In this document: positions 34,001-45,058 of the stretch, piece by piece
Numbering within the stretch: the first letter of the stretch is position 1
Layout of the letters: each line of letters begins with the position of its first letter
Origin: Diplosphaera chodatii
Lineage: Eukaryota > Chlorophyta > Trebouxiophyceae > Prasiolales > Stichococcaceae
Reading direction: 5' to 3'
NCBI GenBank assembly: GCA_032358165.1
Contig: JAALGY010000001.1
Coordinates: forward strand, 62,001-126,000
Length of the DNA: 64,000 nucleotides
The notes under the pieces: generated by a model
The model's database searches: none
What the model was told of the DNA's origin: nothing
What the model saw: the letters and a program-made list of their open reading frames with translations, nothing else
Position numbers and translations under genes: made by a program

Positions 34001-37000
34001 GGCTGACACAATGCGCTGTGCCTCCTGCAGTGGACCTCATGCAGACGCAGGAGATCTGCTGCCGCGGCTACGACAGCCACCAGAACTCGCAGCCCAACAC
34101 GTTCACCTGGAACCTGATGGGCATGATGAACAACTGCGTGTACCGGGTCAAGGTGGGCTGCTGCACTGATATGAGCAACCTTCACGGGCAAACACCTTCG
34201 TGCACATCGTGCCTGAGGGCAGACGACTGGCCATGCATGCGGTTGAGGGAAGTCAACCGGGTGTCAGCATTCGTAAAAATTCATCATGGCGGTGTTGTGC
34301 AGGTGCACCCCACGACAACAGACAGCGGCCAGTTTGCGCTCCAGTTCGAGCACCCGACGCTGGCATCCGGCATCGGCGGCTGGATGAACCGGGCCGACAA
34401 GGTGGTGATCGAGGAGCCCGTCGAGGTGTGCACCACCTAGACTTTGCACCTTTGCATGTTTCGCTTGTTGTTGCTCGCCACTACCTAGTGTGTAACCTTT
34501 TGGGGCTGTTGCCAAGCCAGGCACCAGCGGTGGCCAGCACTTTGAAGTTCAGCCACAGCAAGAACATGGGTTACTCCGTTGCTGCCGCGTGTACAGCGCA
34601 GCGCTGGTATCAGCAGGGACATCTGGTCACCCAGCCCCTGTGTCTCGCAGGAAAAGAAGGGTCCGCCGAAGGTGGTGACCACCGCCCGCAAGATCACGAT
34701 GTCCGAGGTGGAGGCGCATAACACCAAGGAGTCCGCCTGGTTCGTGCGCGACGGCAAGGTGTGGCCATGGCCCGCACAACCAGCACTGCCAGCTGCGCCC
34801 TGGCTGCCAGCGGTGCAGCATCCGAGCCAGCAGGGCACAGAGACAGTGTGTCCTGTCTTTGCTCATGTCACTCCACCATGCTGCAGGTGTATGATGGCAC
34901 ACCTTATATGAAGGACCACCCCGGCGGCGCAGACAGCATCCTCATTGTGGCAGGCCAGGTGCGTAGGAATACTCAGCGTTCCAGATGGCAGCTGCCGCAA
35001 GTATCTCTGTACCAGACTGGCACTGCCACTGCCAGCCGCGCTGCCAGAGATGCAACCGTCAAAGTTTACTGGGTCGTGGGAGCGCAGGATGCGTCGGACG
35101 AGTTCAACGCCATCCACAGCTCCAAGGCCAAGGGGATGCTGGACGACTACCTGCTGGGCGAGCTGACGATGGACGGCATCCCGCCCGCAGGTGCGGTCAC
35201 TGCGCCTTCTCGTCATTCCATCGGCCATCACCATTGCGCCAGCTCCTCGAGGGAAGCCCAAGTCCACCATGTCGCGGGCGTTCGTTGCAGCCGGCAGCTG
35301 GTGGCACTGGGCTGCTGTAGCGGGAGAAAGTATGGACTGCCTATATGGTGTCAGACGGGCTACTCTGATGCACTGCAGGTGCGCCGCCCAGCCAGGAGGC
35401 GGCAGCGCGGGATGCAGAGGGCCGGCTGGTGGCGCTCAACCCGCGGAAGCGCATCAAGTTCGCCCTCATCGAGAAGGAGGTGAGCAGCCGAGCGGCACCT
35501 TCTCTCAAATGGAAAAACATATTGGACAACATTTAGATATTCCATGTGGAGTTACTTCCGCTCCGTTCATATTCAAATTTCCCCTCGGGTATCCCTGCTT
35601 CCAAATCTATGGTCAGTTGAGGAAGCTCGCTTGAATCCTGGATGATTTAGAGACACTGTACTGCAATTACAGTACGATGCAGCGCAGAACCGCACCAGTC
35701 ACGAGCCCCTGATGCCTGGCAATTGAGCCATATGCACAACTGCCGCCGGCACCTCAGATGCAAGGGTTGCTCATCTTGCATGGTGCCAGCGCAGGTCCTC
35801 AGCCACAACGTGCGGCGGTTCCGCTTCGCGCTGCAGTCGGAGAAGCACATCTTCGGCCTGCCTGTCGGCCAACACGTGTTCCTGTATGCTAAGTGCGCTT
35901 CCTCTGTGCCTCTGTGCTCTGTGCTGTCAGGAGACTCTTTGCCAAGCCCCATGTCTGCATACACAAAGACCAGCTTGGCCAGCAGCACCTAGCTGTATTT
36001 GTATTAACTGCACCACAGCACCTTATGGTCTCAACTGAAGCCTCTGGTGCCGTCATTACAGAGTGAACGGTGAGCTGGTTGTGCGTGCCTACTCGCCAGT
36101 TAGCAGCAACGACGACATGGGCTACTTCGAGCTGGTCATCAAGGTGTGGAGACTGTCTGGTTTGCACAGCATGCAGCAGTGGCTTGCTGATGTCTGAACA
36201 ACCATCAATTGTTGTGGATCATCAACTGATGTGGATCAAGTACAAGCACCAGAGCCCAACCCCGTCAGATGCAGCTGGTGCCGTGCTGAGTTGTTCTGTG
36301 GTCTGTGCCATACAGGTGTACAGGCCGGGCATGGATCCCAAGTTCCCGGACGGCGGCAAGATGAGCTGCCACCTGGACAGCCTCGCTATCGGGGACACCA
36401 TCGAGGCGAAGGGCCCCATGGGCCACGTCACCTACCTGGGCTGCGGCAGGTGAGCGGCAGCCTGAATCTGTCAGCAGCGGCAGCAGCAGTAGCCTGCATC
36501 CTCATCCATGTTTTGCAGCTTCACCAGGCTTGGCTTCCCCAGCCCTGGCTGCACTGCAGCTCGCACACCCTTGCACAGGTCGCAGTCGCCGTGTTTGCCG
36601 TCGCACGCTGACAGAGCATAGATTGCGATCGGGACCTGATGTCTGTGGGTTTGGATTTGGATTTAGGGTTTAAAACCCTGTGGGTGCGCAGGTTTCTGCT
36701 GGGTGAGGAGGAGCGCTGCGCCACGCACTGGTCCATGATCGCGGGCGGCACAGGCATCACGCCCATCCTGCAGGTGAAACCTGCAGCCCACCCTTGGCTT
36801 TCTTTGCTGTCACCTCGTCTTGAAGGATTGCACAAGAGCCCATAAAGTGTTCTGTTGAGCAACCGTTGATCGGCTGCCTGCTGTGGTGTTGCACGCCGCT
36901 TGCAAATAGTCAACTTCTGACCTTACCTGCTGGCTTGGACCTGCAGATCATCAATGCGGTGCTGAAGAACCCAGAAGACAAGACACAGATTGCGCTGCTG

Positions 37001-37643
37001 TATGCGAACCAGACGTCAGAGGATATTCTGCTGAGGCATCAGCTGGACGAGCTCGCAGCAAAGCACGACAACTTCAGGGTCTGGCACACAAGTGAGCACC
37101 TACTCACCTTCGTGCAGACTGCCTCAGCAGCAGAGCCTACTCCGCTGACTATGTGCAGTGTGTGCTGATGGGCTGATGGGTGACAAGACATTTCGGCCAA
37201 GACGACGGCCAAAGGACTGACGCACCGCCACTCTGGATGCGTGTATATCACTCTCTGTCATACTGTGGCGCAGTTTCGCGGCCAAAGGATGGGGAGGACT
37301 GGCAGTACAGCACCGGCTACATCACCGAAGCCATGATCCGGGAGCACCTGTTCCCGGAAGGGACCACCACCTTTGCAGGCATCTGCGGCCCGCCAGCCAT
37401 GGTCAACGCGGCCTGCCTGCCCAACCTGCAGGTGCGTGCTGATCTGCCACCTGTCCTGTGTGTGCGCATTGTGCAGGCCGGGACACCGAGACCACCTGCA
37501 AGTGCGCTGTGCCCCAGCTGCTGACATCGATCAGTGCTGCAGTCAGCATCCATGCTGTACACGCTGCAAACTTGCTCATCTGCCTCGTGTGCGTGTTCCT
37601 GCAGAAGCTTGGGTACAAACAGGAGCAGTGCATCATCTTCTGA
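31075..37643 (+). CDS. NIA1: Assimilatory NAD(P)H nitrate reductase
   Basis: Cytosolic enzyme reducing nitrate to nitrite; electrons pass NAD(P)H to FAD to heme to molybdenum cofactor. Twenty-three exons keep phase and give 875 residues, the usual length. First exon 31075-31317; the Moco Cys exon is 32250-32386; the last exon is 37605-37643. Domains: an Ala/Ser-rich N-terminus (1-80); a Moco domain with [19 protein letters not shown] (Cys179), [12 protein letters not shown] and [10 protein letters not shown]; a dimer domain ([28 protein letters not shown]); cytochrome b5 with heme His549 (HPGG) and His572; FAD domain RAYSPVSS (671 on); NAD(P)H domain GGTGITP (753-759) and CGPPAM (848 on); C-terminal [12 protein letters not shown]. 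The hinge before cytochrome b5 has no RxxSxP 14-3-3 motif, so the plant-type phosphorylation switch is probably missing. Introns hold telomere-like and tandem repeats. Confidence 0.97.
32679..32695 (+). repeat. Telomere-type heptamers in an NR intron
   Basis: TAAACCCTAAACCCTAA starts about 10 bases after the donor at 32669, the same orientation and near-donor position as the motif in the channel gene. Confidence 0.75.
32718..32776. repeat. 29-bp tandem repeat in the same NR intron
   Basis: Two near-identical copies starting TGATACAGGTCCAC (32718-32746 and 32747-32776). A third partial copy (CAGGTCCAC) precedes them at 32702. Confidence 0.8.
36662..36680 (+). repeat. Telomere-like inverted motif near an NR acceptor
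   Basis: TTTAGGGTTTAAAACCCTG lies 11 bases upstream of the acceptor at 36691. It is partly self-complementary (AGGGTTTAAAACCCT). Confidence 0.7.
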
Positions 37644-38904
37644 GGCGCTGCTGCCTGTACTGCTGAACCCGGCACCCAGAACATGAGAAAAACCAGCTGG
37701 AGTGAAGCTTGGACAACGGGCTATACATAGCAGGATCCTGGCGGCACGCGCTGTCCACCCAGCAGCTGGTGTAGGCACTGCCGGGGATTGTCATCATCAC
37801 TGTTAATCGCATTGATTTCTGCTTGTACAACAGAAGTGTTGGGGGAAGCACAGTTTTGAGGTGTCGCACTGTTGGAAGGCTGGGGTGTTGGATGCTACAT
37901 GGCTGCATGTACCCTGCTGTAGGCGCGGTGTGTGCACGCTCGCAGGCAGTGAGCTAACAATCGTCGTGTCCTGAAGCGTGTTGCTGCAAATGATGTGGAT
38001 GTGGCTATTGCTTGCATGCTGCGTGAGCTGATATATTGCTTGATGTAATGATTTTGCTGACACGCTGTGCTGTGGTCGCATGCAGCTGTACCCTAATTGC
38101 AGACCGATGTAGAAATGCCTCATCTGCAGCAGCCCTTCGTGCAACACATACATGCAGATGAGCTCAGCAACTGCACTCACATTCAATCGAGACCTCATGC
38201 CCGTCCAGGCGTGATGACAACCTGGCCAATAACCTGGATCAAGTCACAATCGAGGGCTTTGAATCCAAGGAGTTTGCCGAGTGGAAGAAAGAGACGAAAG
38301 GCTACATACATTGGCGCCAACTAGCAACTATGGCGGTGGCGGCGGTGGCGACTGATAGCCCCAAGTGTGTTCATGTGCCAGCTTGGCCAGAACATATATA
38401 TGGATCTATGGATGGACTCTGCTGCTGACCCCTGTTGAGCTGGATTTCAGCCATTGTAGCACAGCTCCCAGAGAGCGAAGCGACCATGACATCAGAATCA
38501 CAGATCAGCTATAGATGCATGCTGCATCTTGGATGGGCCATTGAAGAATGCAGCACACACACGCGATCCGTCACTCTGTATGTATGACGAACGTGCGTTC
38601 CTGCCTTTATTCTACGTCATTGCATCACAGGCATTCGGCACTCTCACTCTCAGGGCTGAGGACTGTCAGAATCAACCTTGCGCATCTGCCGGCAGTATTG
38701 CTGTTGTGAGGATGTTGCCAAGCTTGATGCACTGAGCACCATAGTTGTTGTGGGACGAAGAGGATGCTTGGTTACGCAAGCCACAGTCGCGAGCGTTGCT
38801 GCGGCCTCGTGACAAGATGAGTTGGCCCTGCGGCGCAGCATGGCAGCATGCCAGACGGCCATCTGCTGTCCTCTCTGACTTTGCGGCTCAGCGTCACAAG
38901 CACC
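37644..38904. other. Intergenic between NR and DUF6891-like gene
   Basis: About 1.26 kb. TGTAA at 38044-38048, 400 bases past the NR stop, is a plausible poly(A) signal. GGCGGTGGCGGCGGTGGCGA near 38332 is a short simple repeat. No convincing gene seen. Confidence 0.5.
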
Positions 38905-39975
38905 ATGTCTTCCAGGGCGCAGCTGGATCAGCTGTTCGCCAGCCTGCGGGCTCAGAACATCACAGCGGTGGGCATGCTCACACGGCGAGACACTGCTCGC
39001 TAGAGCTTGCCCAGGACTGCTACCCTGCAAGCCGACTGCTGGATGGCAATGATACCACCTCTAACAACAGTTACTCTGTTGGTTACGCTGATAGCCCTCC
39101 GTGAAATGCGCAGGTCCAGCGGTGTGGATTCAGCATGAATGACGGCATGGCCGAGCTGGAGGAGTACCGTTTGCCAGAACACGCCGGGTACTGCTTCTTT
39201 CACGTGAGTCGTGCGCAAGCTTGTAGCAGCCATGAGCCAGCGTTGGTGCCACCCATGATTACAGGACTTTGCATGGCGGGGTTGCCGGACGGCGGTGTTG
39301 CCATCAGCTGCCAGCAGTGTGTTACACAATCGACGGTACTGGTGTGCAGGAGCAGGACGCCTGGCGCGCGGCGGCCGGCGGCAAGCTGTACCTGGCGTAC
39401 GGCACCTACAGGCGACAGGGCAGCTCCGCCATGGCGGTCGCAGAGCTGGTGTATGCGAACGCCCGCGAGTGTGGCCTGGCCATCAAGTGAGTCTGCACAC
39501 CCGGAGGTCCTCCACACTGGATCCAGATCAGAGCGTGTAGCATGTTTAGCACGTGTGGCGAGCATATGGTTGGTACAACCATTCAAGCACACCCCCGGAG
39601 CACCAGCAGCAGGGTGCTTATGTATGGTTGAGGGGTGTTTCAGTTTTCATGCGTACGGTGCTCGGCCTGCAAGGGAACCGCATGCATCGCGAAGGGGAGA
39701 TATTTCAAACTACATGCAGGTGGGACGGCAGCGTGGGTGCACGCATGGAGATCGGTGGTCTAGACGCCGCAGAGTTCGAGGACTGGCGGGAGCCCCCTCC
39801 GTCAGACGAGGACGAGGAAGGAGACGAACCCGAGGGTGGGTCTGAGGCTGGGCAGACTGATGGCAGTGGCAGCGCAGGCGGCGGCGGCACAGGCAACGAG
39901 GTAGACAAGGATGGAGGGGAAGGGGAACCGAGGGTGGCTTTGCCATCGTACCTTGCCGCCTGGAATCGCCACTGA
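38905..39975 (+). CDS. DUF6891-like protein with acidic Gly-rich tail
   Basis: Four exons keep phase (38905-38967, 39114-39203, 39350-39486, 39720-39975), 181 residues. The start is the ATG giving MSSRAQLDQLFASLRAQ. The folded part reads MNDGMAELEEYRLPEHAGYC, then FFHEQDAWRAAAGGKLYLAY, GTYRRQGSSAMAVAELVYAN and GLAIKWDGSVGARMEI. This fits the small DUF6891 family, mostly bacterial, in which a short helical part precedes a GYxFxHxQDxxxA segment and a YLAYG strand. Its role is unknown. After residue 115 an acidic, Gly/Ser-rich low-complexity stretch (PPPSDEDEEGDEPEGG) follows, ending in LPSYLAAWNRH. Family placement is from motif memory, so treat it as probable. It stands alone between nitrate reductase and the converging membrane protein. 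Confidence 0.7.
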
Positions 39976-40701
39976 GCTTCAGTTATGGACACGTGCAGAT
40001 GTACAGGGCGCTCGTAATCAACGCTGTGCACCATCCCTTTGACAGGGCAGCAGCTGGTGCGCATACTTGGTGTGCCTGGATTTTGCCTCTACCTTGCTAT
40101 GAATTCTGATGTTGACAACTGGATGAGAGCTCCCTGACAGAGCACTTGCAGTGCAAATCAAACTGCGGTGCGAGCGCACGAAACCAGCCAAAATTTGCAA
40201 GTCGACTCCCTACATCAGATGTCATCACGGTGACCTAAAAGTCACGCCTGCCACATTGTACAGGTTGACCCAGATAACGCATGCCGCAACTCAGACCAGT
40301 CACCAGCGGAAATGCCTGCAGGACATGCCTCCTGTTCCTGTCCTTTGCTGATGCTACTGGTGATGCCATTGGCGTCTTCCACTGCTGCATCCTCTTTGCC
40401 AATTGCATTCTGCTGTTCTCGCATCCCCTGGCCCATGCCACCTCGATGGCCACCTCACTTGTACGTTGGCTGGACAGCAGGCCCTGCATATGCGGGTGCG
40501 TATGGCTGTGCGCCTGCAGAGCAGTGCATACATAAATCTCAGCGCTACAAAGATAAACGTAGAAGTGTTCATTGCTGATCGGACCTGCGAGTGCAGCCCA
40601 GTTGCGCTTGCTGGTGAGCATTACAGTGCATAACACGACATTCGAACCCAGTAACTTTGCACTTTTGACAGCACCCCAGAGTTGTGGTGAACACGGGGTT
40701 C
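39976..40701. other. Convergent 3' region
   Basis: About 725 bases with no exon signal between two converging genes. TTACA at 40621-40625 reads TGTAA for the minus-strand gene, 77 bases after its stop. Confidence 0.5.
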
Positions 40702-43578
40702 TTAGACATCTCTGCACGCACCCATGCCGCCGCCGCCGGCGATATACTGGCCGTTGGCGTCGGTGACGGGCAGCGTGGGGCGGTCGGAGCGCAGCGCATG
40801 CCGCAGGTAGCCGGGCAACACCAGGATCAGCAGCGCCTGCACAAGGACAATGAGCTGTCACAATAGCTCCTCGAACTTTGCTCGACATCAACATCCACGA
40901 TGAATGGTAGGACACTGCCTTGCAGCAGGCATGCATTGTGCAACGGCCTAGAGGAAGGTGTTACCCAGCTCACCAGCAGCTCAGTGAGGACGAGCAGTGG
41001 CCAGAAGAACCTGATTGGAGGCGCCAGGACAACACAATCAGAACTGTGACACCAACTAGCAGCAACCACAAGAGCAACGTGCTGCAGTGCACATGCAGGC
41101 GGCAGGTTGCCAAGCAGTGCGCAGGCCCCACTTGTTCTCGTAGTAGCGGTCCACGTCGTGCCAGATGGCGTAGATCTGGAAGCCCGCCTTGGCCGACAGC
41201 AGCGCGCCAATGACCAACAGCCCCGGCATCGTCTGTGGCACAGCAGGAGGAGGCGTGGCGCTGACTTGCATGATGTGCATGCTCCATTGGCTGCGCATCA
41301 GATGCGGGTGAAGGGCTGGCAAAAGGCAACAGCGCACAGCAGGTGAGCACTAGACGGCCCAGCGAGACCTGCAAGATGGGAATCTTGCGGGAATGGGAAC
41401 TGAATGGGAATGGGAATTGATTGGAATTGAAAGGGAATGGGAACCCACCTTGCGGGCGCCGCGCCGGCAGCACAGGAACAGCACCAGGATGTCGAACACA
41501 AACATGATCGCGCCGTACACCTGCGGAAGCGGCATACTCTAGTGGCCCTCAAACTGACCATACTTGGTGCACCGACCGCCACGCTGGAAAGCTCACAGCA
41601 TGGCCGAGCTGGAGCGGAGCGGAAAGCAGCAGCGTCCTTTTGAAGGGCGAGGCAGCAAGCGCAGGTGGCGGAGAAAGCCAGAGTGCAGATGGGAGATGGA
41701 GCCACTCACGATGACAGCAGCCTTGCGCAGGTCGAAGCCGGTCCGGTACTGGCTCAGGGTAGACGACCTCCGGTCCTGTAGCACATGAAGATGGCTATGG
41801 GTTGCCAAGACTACAGCTACTGTGCTCTCGCAAAAGTCTTAATGAAGCTACCCGATCATCGAGCACAGAAAAACATCGCTTGTGTTCAGGGCTCTCCAGG
41901 TAAGGAGTATGTTGGGACTGTTAGACATGTGGCCAGAGCGACAACATGGCTTGCAACCCACGAGTGGTGACCAAAAGCAGCAGCAGGTGCCAAAGGCCTA
42001 TAGAACCACTCAGCGGTCTGTTCACCTGCAGCACGGCGCCTGCAATGAACAGCCCAGCGCCTGCAAGCGCAGCGACTGTTGCCATGAAGAGCACGCAGCA
42101 GTGGCAGAACCGGCCACGCTTTGTTGCACCGTCGCCCCGCTGCCTCGCTCTGCGCAGACACGCAGTGCCCGTGTCAGTGAACACTCAGCAGGGCAAGGGC
42201 AGCCTCGTTTGCTGGTAGTGCTGTGCAGAGTCATGCACGGCACCACAGCCACCGCTGCTGCAGCGAGAAGAGCAACTGGTTCGAAGGAACATGCAGCCGG
42301 ACTACTCAGCATGTAGGCACTGAGATTCCTGCTACTGATGCGGATGGGTGCTGCAACAACTCACGCGCCGGCCCATACGTGGTAGATGATCACGAAGAGG
42401 ATGGCTGTGCCCGCTGCTTCAAGTATCTCAAACACCTGGACGCCAAAACTGTGGGATCAGTCAAACTCAGGGTCTTGGAGGCCATCACTCGGATGGGCCT
42501 GCCCTTGTTACGAGGATGTCGAAGAGCCGACCTGTGGGTCTGTGCGTCCTCACCTCTACATTGGTGTTGCTCAGCCTTTTGTAGACGAGGCAGCGGAAGA
42601 CGTAGGTTGCAATGCGCTCTGCAGCAGGCAGCAAGCTCTGAAGCATCAGACGCTTCCATTGATCCGCAGGTTGACCTGAGGCGTCCACATCTCAGCGACC
42701 ACTCTGTGACATTGCCAAATGTGCCACGGGGACATACCCAGTGCAAAGAGGATGATCAGTAGGTGGATGCCATACTTGTCCCTGCAGAGGGGCAGAAGCC
42801 ACCACGGTCAGGTCTGAGAAGCTGCCTATCAGTGGACCCAAGCAGCGAAGAGCAGCTGCCAGCTTGCATGAGCGCTGTCCCAAGACATGCTGCTTGGCAG
42901 GCTCATGCAGAAGCGCCCAGGGCCACAGATGATGCTGCTGATGCGGCCAGTGGACCATGCGCGCTGCTTGACAGCCAAAAGTGCCATGGCGAGTGGATCC
43001 AACCCTGAACACACCTGAGGAGGTTGAACAGCGCAAGCAGGGCGCCAACCAGGAAGAGAGCGCCGGCAACGATCTGCACGGCGTCAGAACATAATCAGGT
43101 TGATGTTTCGCTGCAAAGTCAAAGTGTCAGTTGGGTGACAGTCCAAGTGCCACCCGCTGAAGCCAGCTCCATGATAGGCAACAGTGCCTACGGACTCTGC
43201 CAACAGTAGACTGAAAACATTTGTCACTGCTTACCGCCAGGATATAGCCCAGGTTGTTGTTGGTGATGTACAGCGCGGGGTTCCGCAGCAGCGTGTTGGC
43301 ATCGGCCTGCAGCCATTGATATGCAGCTTTAACAAGCCGCACGCTAAGACTTGCACAACTGTGTCTTTTTCTCAAAGCAAATGGACGCACAAGATTCCTG
43401 ATTGAGCCAGGAAGGTCAAGGAGCTGTCCTCGTCGAGCGATACAGTGGCATATGATTGGTGAATGGTTCTGACCCGTGCGCTTGCTGCAAGGTTGCCGTT
43501 GCCCAAGCCGCCCAGGGACGTCACAATGCTCGGCGTGGTCAGGCTGCCCGAGGCGCCGCCTGTGCTCAGCAGTCCCAT
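40702..43578 (-). CDS. Seven-helix-like membrane protein, family not recognised
   Basis: About ten exons. The start is placed at 43578 (MGLLSTGGASGSLTTPSIV, first exon 43474-43578); upstream exons cannot be excluded. In order: LLRNPALYITNNNLGYILA and IVAGALFLVGALLALFNLLR (about 43235-43075), DKYGIHLLIILFALG, ERIATYVFRCLVYKRLSNTN, VFEILEAAGTAILFVIIYHV, FMATVAALAGAGLFIAGAVL, STLSQYRTGFDLRKAAVI, VYGAIMFVFDILVLFLCCRR, PGLLVIGALLSAKAGFQIYA, FFWPLLVLTELLALLILVLP, then a soluble tail with PTLPVTDANGQYIAGGGG. About seven helices are visible, with basic connecting loops. The topology recalls seven-helix sensors or TOM1-like proteins, but no family signature could be confirmed. One internal junction near 41110 seems to need a GC donor or an unplaced exon. 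It lies upstream-to-downstream after SEC11 on the same strand, with no evidence of a link. Confidence 0.65.
41389..41446. repeat. GGGAATGGGAA purine-rich repeat in an intron
   Basis: A degenerate run of GGGAAT/GGAATT units, one strand almost purely A, G and T, lies next to the exon starting at 41447 of the membrane-protein gene. Confidence 0.75.
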
Positions 43579-45058
43579 GGCTGGCTGGTGTGGGTACCTG
43601 AGGAACAGCACAGGGCAACTTCATGTCCTTGGCATGGGAGGTGGCTGGACCGATGCCAATGACGGCAGGGATTTGCAGCTTCAGCATGGCAGCAACCAAG
43701 ATCCGGGGAGCCGCTCAATAGACCCGCAGCATTCTAACGCCCGTAACCTGCTTGAGATGCTGCGACGCTTGCATGCGTGAGCAGCAGAGCGCAAGTTCGA
43801 GTTTAAGATGGTGTGGCGTCTGCTGTGCAAGCCCGCGACATCAAATTTCCAATGAGTAAGCAGGTGTTCCATAACACGAAACGCCCAGCAGATTGCTACG
43901 TGACACTTTCGTGCACTGCACAAGCTCCATAGAGCCAGCCGCAGGCTGCCGATGTGAAAGTCAATGGCCGTCTGACGTTCCTATTCCGAATTCGCAACGG
44001 CCGTCGAGCCAGAGTAGACGGTGCCACTCCATCGGGTAAAGTCATCAGAGAGCACCTGTGGCACTACAGGTACGTTGCCCGACCGTCTACAACCTCAGGG
44101 CGCTTTAATATGCACCGCCATCGAGCACAGATCTGTATCAACACTCGTGCTTTGCACGCAGCTGAGCCTGTGCCAGTTGCATACTTTCACTGGTGTGAGC
44201 GCTCAAAGTGGTTCCGTGGCAACGATCGGGCATGCGCGGTCCGCTGTGGGCAGCTGCGCCTGTGCTGACGCATCCTCCTGCTGCTCACTAGCTTATTGTG
44301 AAAGACCTTCCGGGGCGCTTGCTGCCCCCTCTGGAATACCTATACCGCGGAGCAAACTCGCTGTGCGCTCACCTTGCAAGTTTATATACACGGCTGCGCG
44401 ACGTCCGTGGCAGCAGCACCCTCGTATGGCAGCTGTTGTCGGTACACTGACCCAAAAGTCAAGGACACAGGGGCAACAGCTCGCCAGCAACGATGTGCAG
44501 AGGACGGCAGGCACAAATCACAAACAGAATGCCGTGTGCGACGCAGAAGCGGCCCTGCCACCTGCGAATGGCCTGGCGACTCACAAGAGCCTTGAGGCGA
44601 AGCAGCGTGGCAGCAGGGGACATGCAGTCCGCACCAACCCTAGTTTCCTCATGCCACTTGGACTGGAGATGTCTTCAGAGGCCCTTTCCAGCCCACCCTT
44701 TTCGCCAGCGTTGGGTTAGTTACGTAAGCTGGAGCGCTACACAGAAGTTCGGAGGTTGGAGACGACGCATCTGCCAGCATACAAGGTGGTGGCGAAGGCC
44801 ATGGCCAGCACTCGTGCGCCGGGGTGTACTCGGAGCGCGCGGCAGAGCGCAGCATCACATGCCAGTTATGCTACATATGAGTCTTACAGCTGAAAGAGCT
44901 CACCGCAAGTTCAGACTGTTTCTGATTGCATGCAGGAAGCTGACCACTGTTGCAGACCCAGTCTCACCACACCACATTTGGATGCCTGCTGCCTCAGCCA
45001 TGTGGCCGCCTAATATTCACCACTGTGAAGTGTCGCACGCCGCACCGCTTTGCCAGCT
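43579..45058. other. Intergenic between two minus-strand genes
   Basis: About 1.5 kb. TTACA at 44884-44888 reads TGTAA for SEC11, 170 bases past its stop. Long open frames on the plus strand here lack any recognisable protein pattern and splice logic. Nothing else identified. Confidence 0.5.

Noticed and set aside
37180..37273. Continuation of nitrate reductase exon past 37091
   Set aside because: Reading on gives no family sequence; a GTGAGC donor at 37092 and acceptor at 37273 keep phase.
38330..38430. Small open frame starting MAVAAVATDS
   Set aside because: Too short, begins in a GGCGGT simple repeat, no splice partner or homology seen.
44021..44719. 232-residue open frame on the plus strand
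   Set aside because: No motif, odd composition; more likely chance in intergenic DNA.
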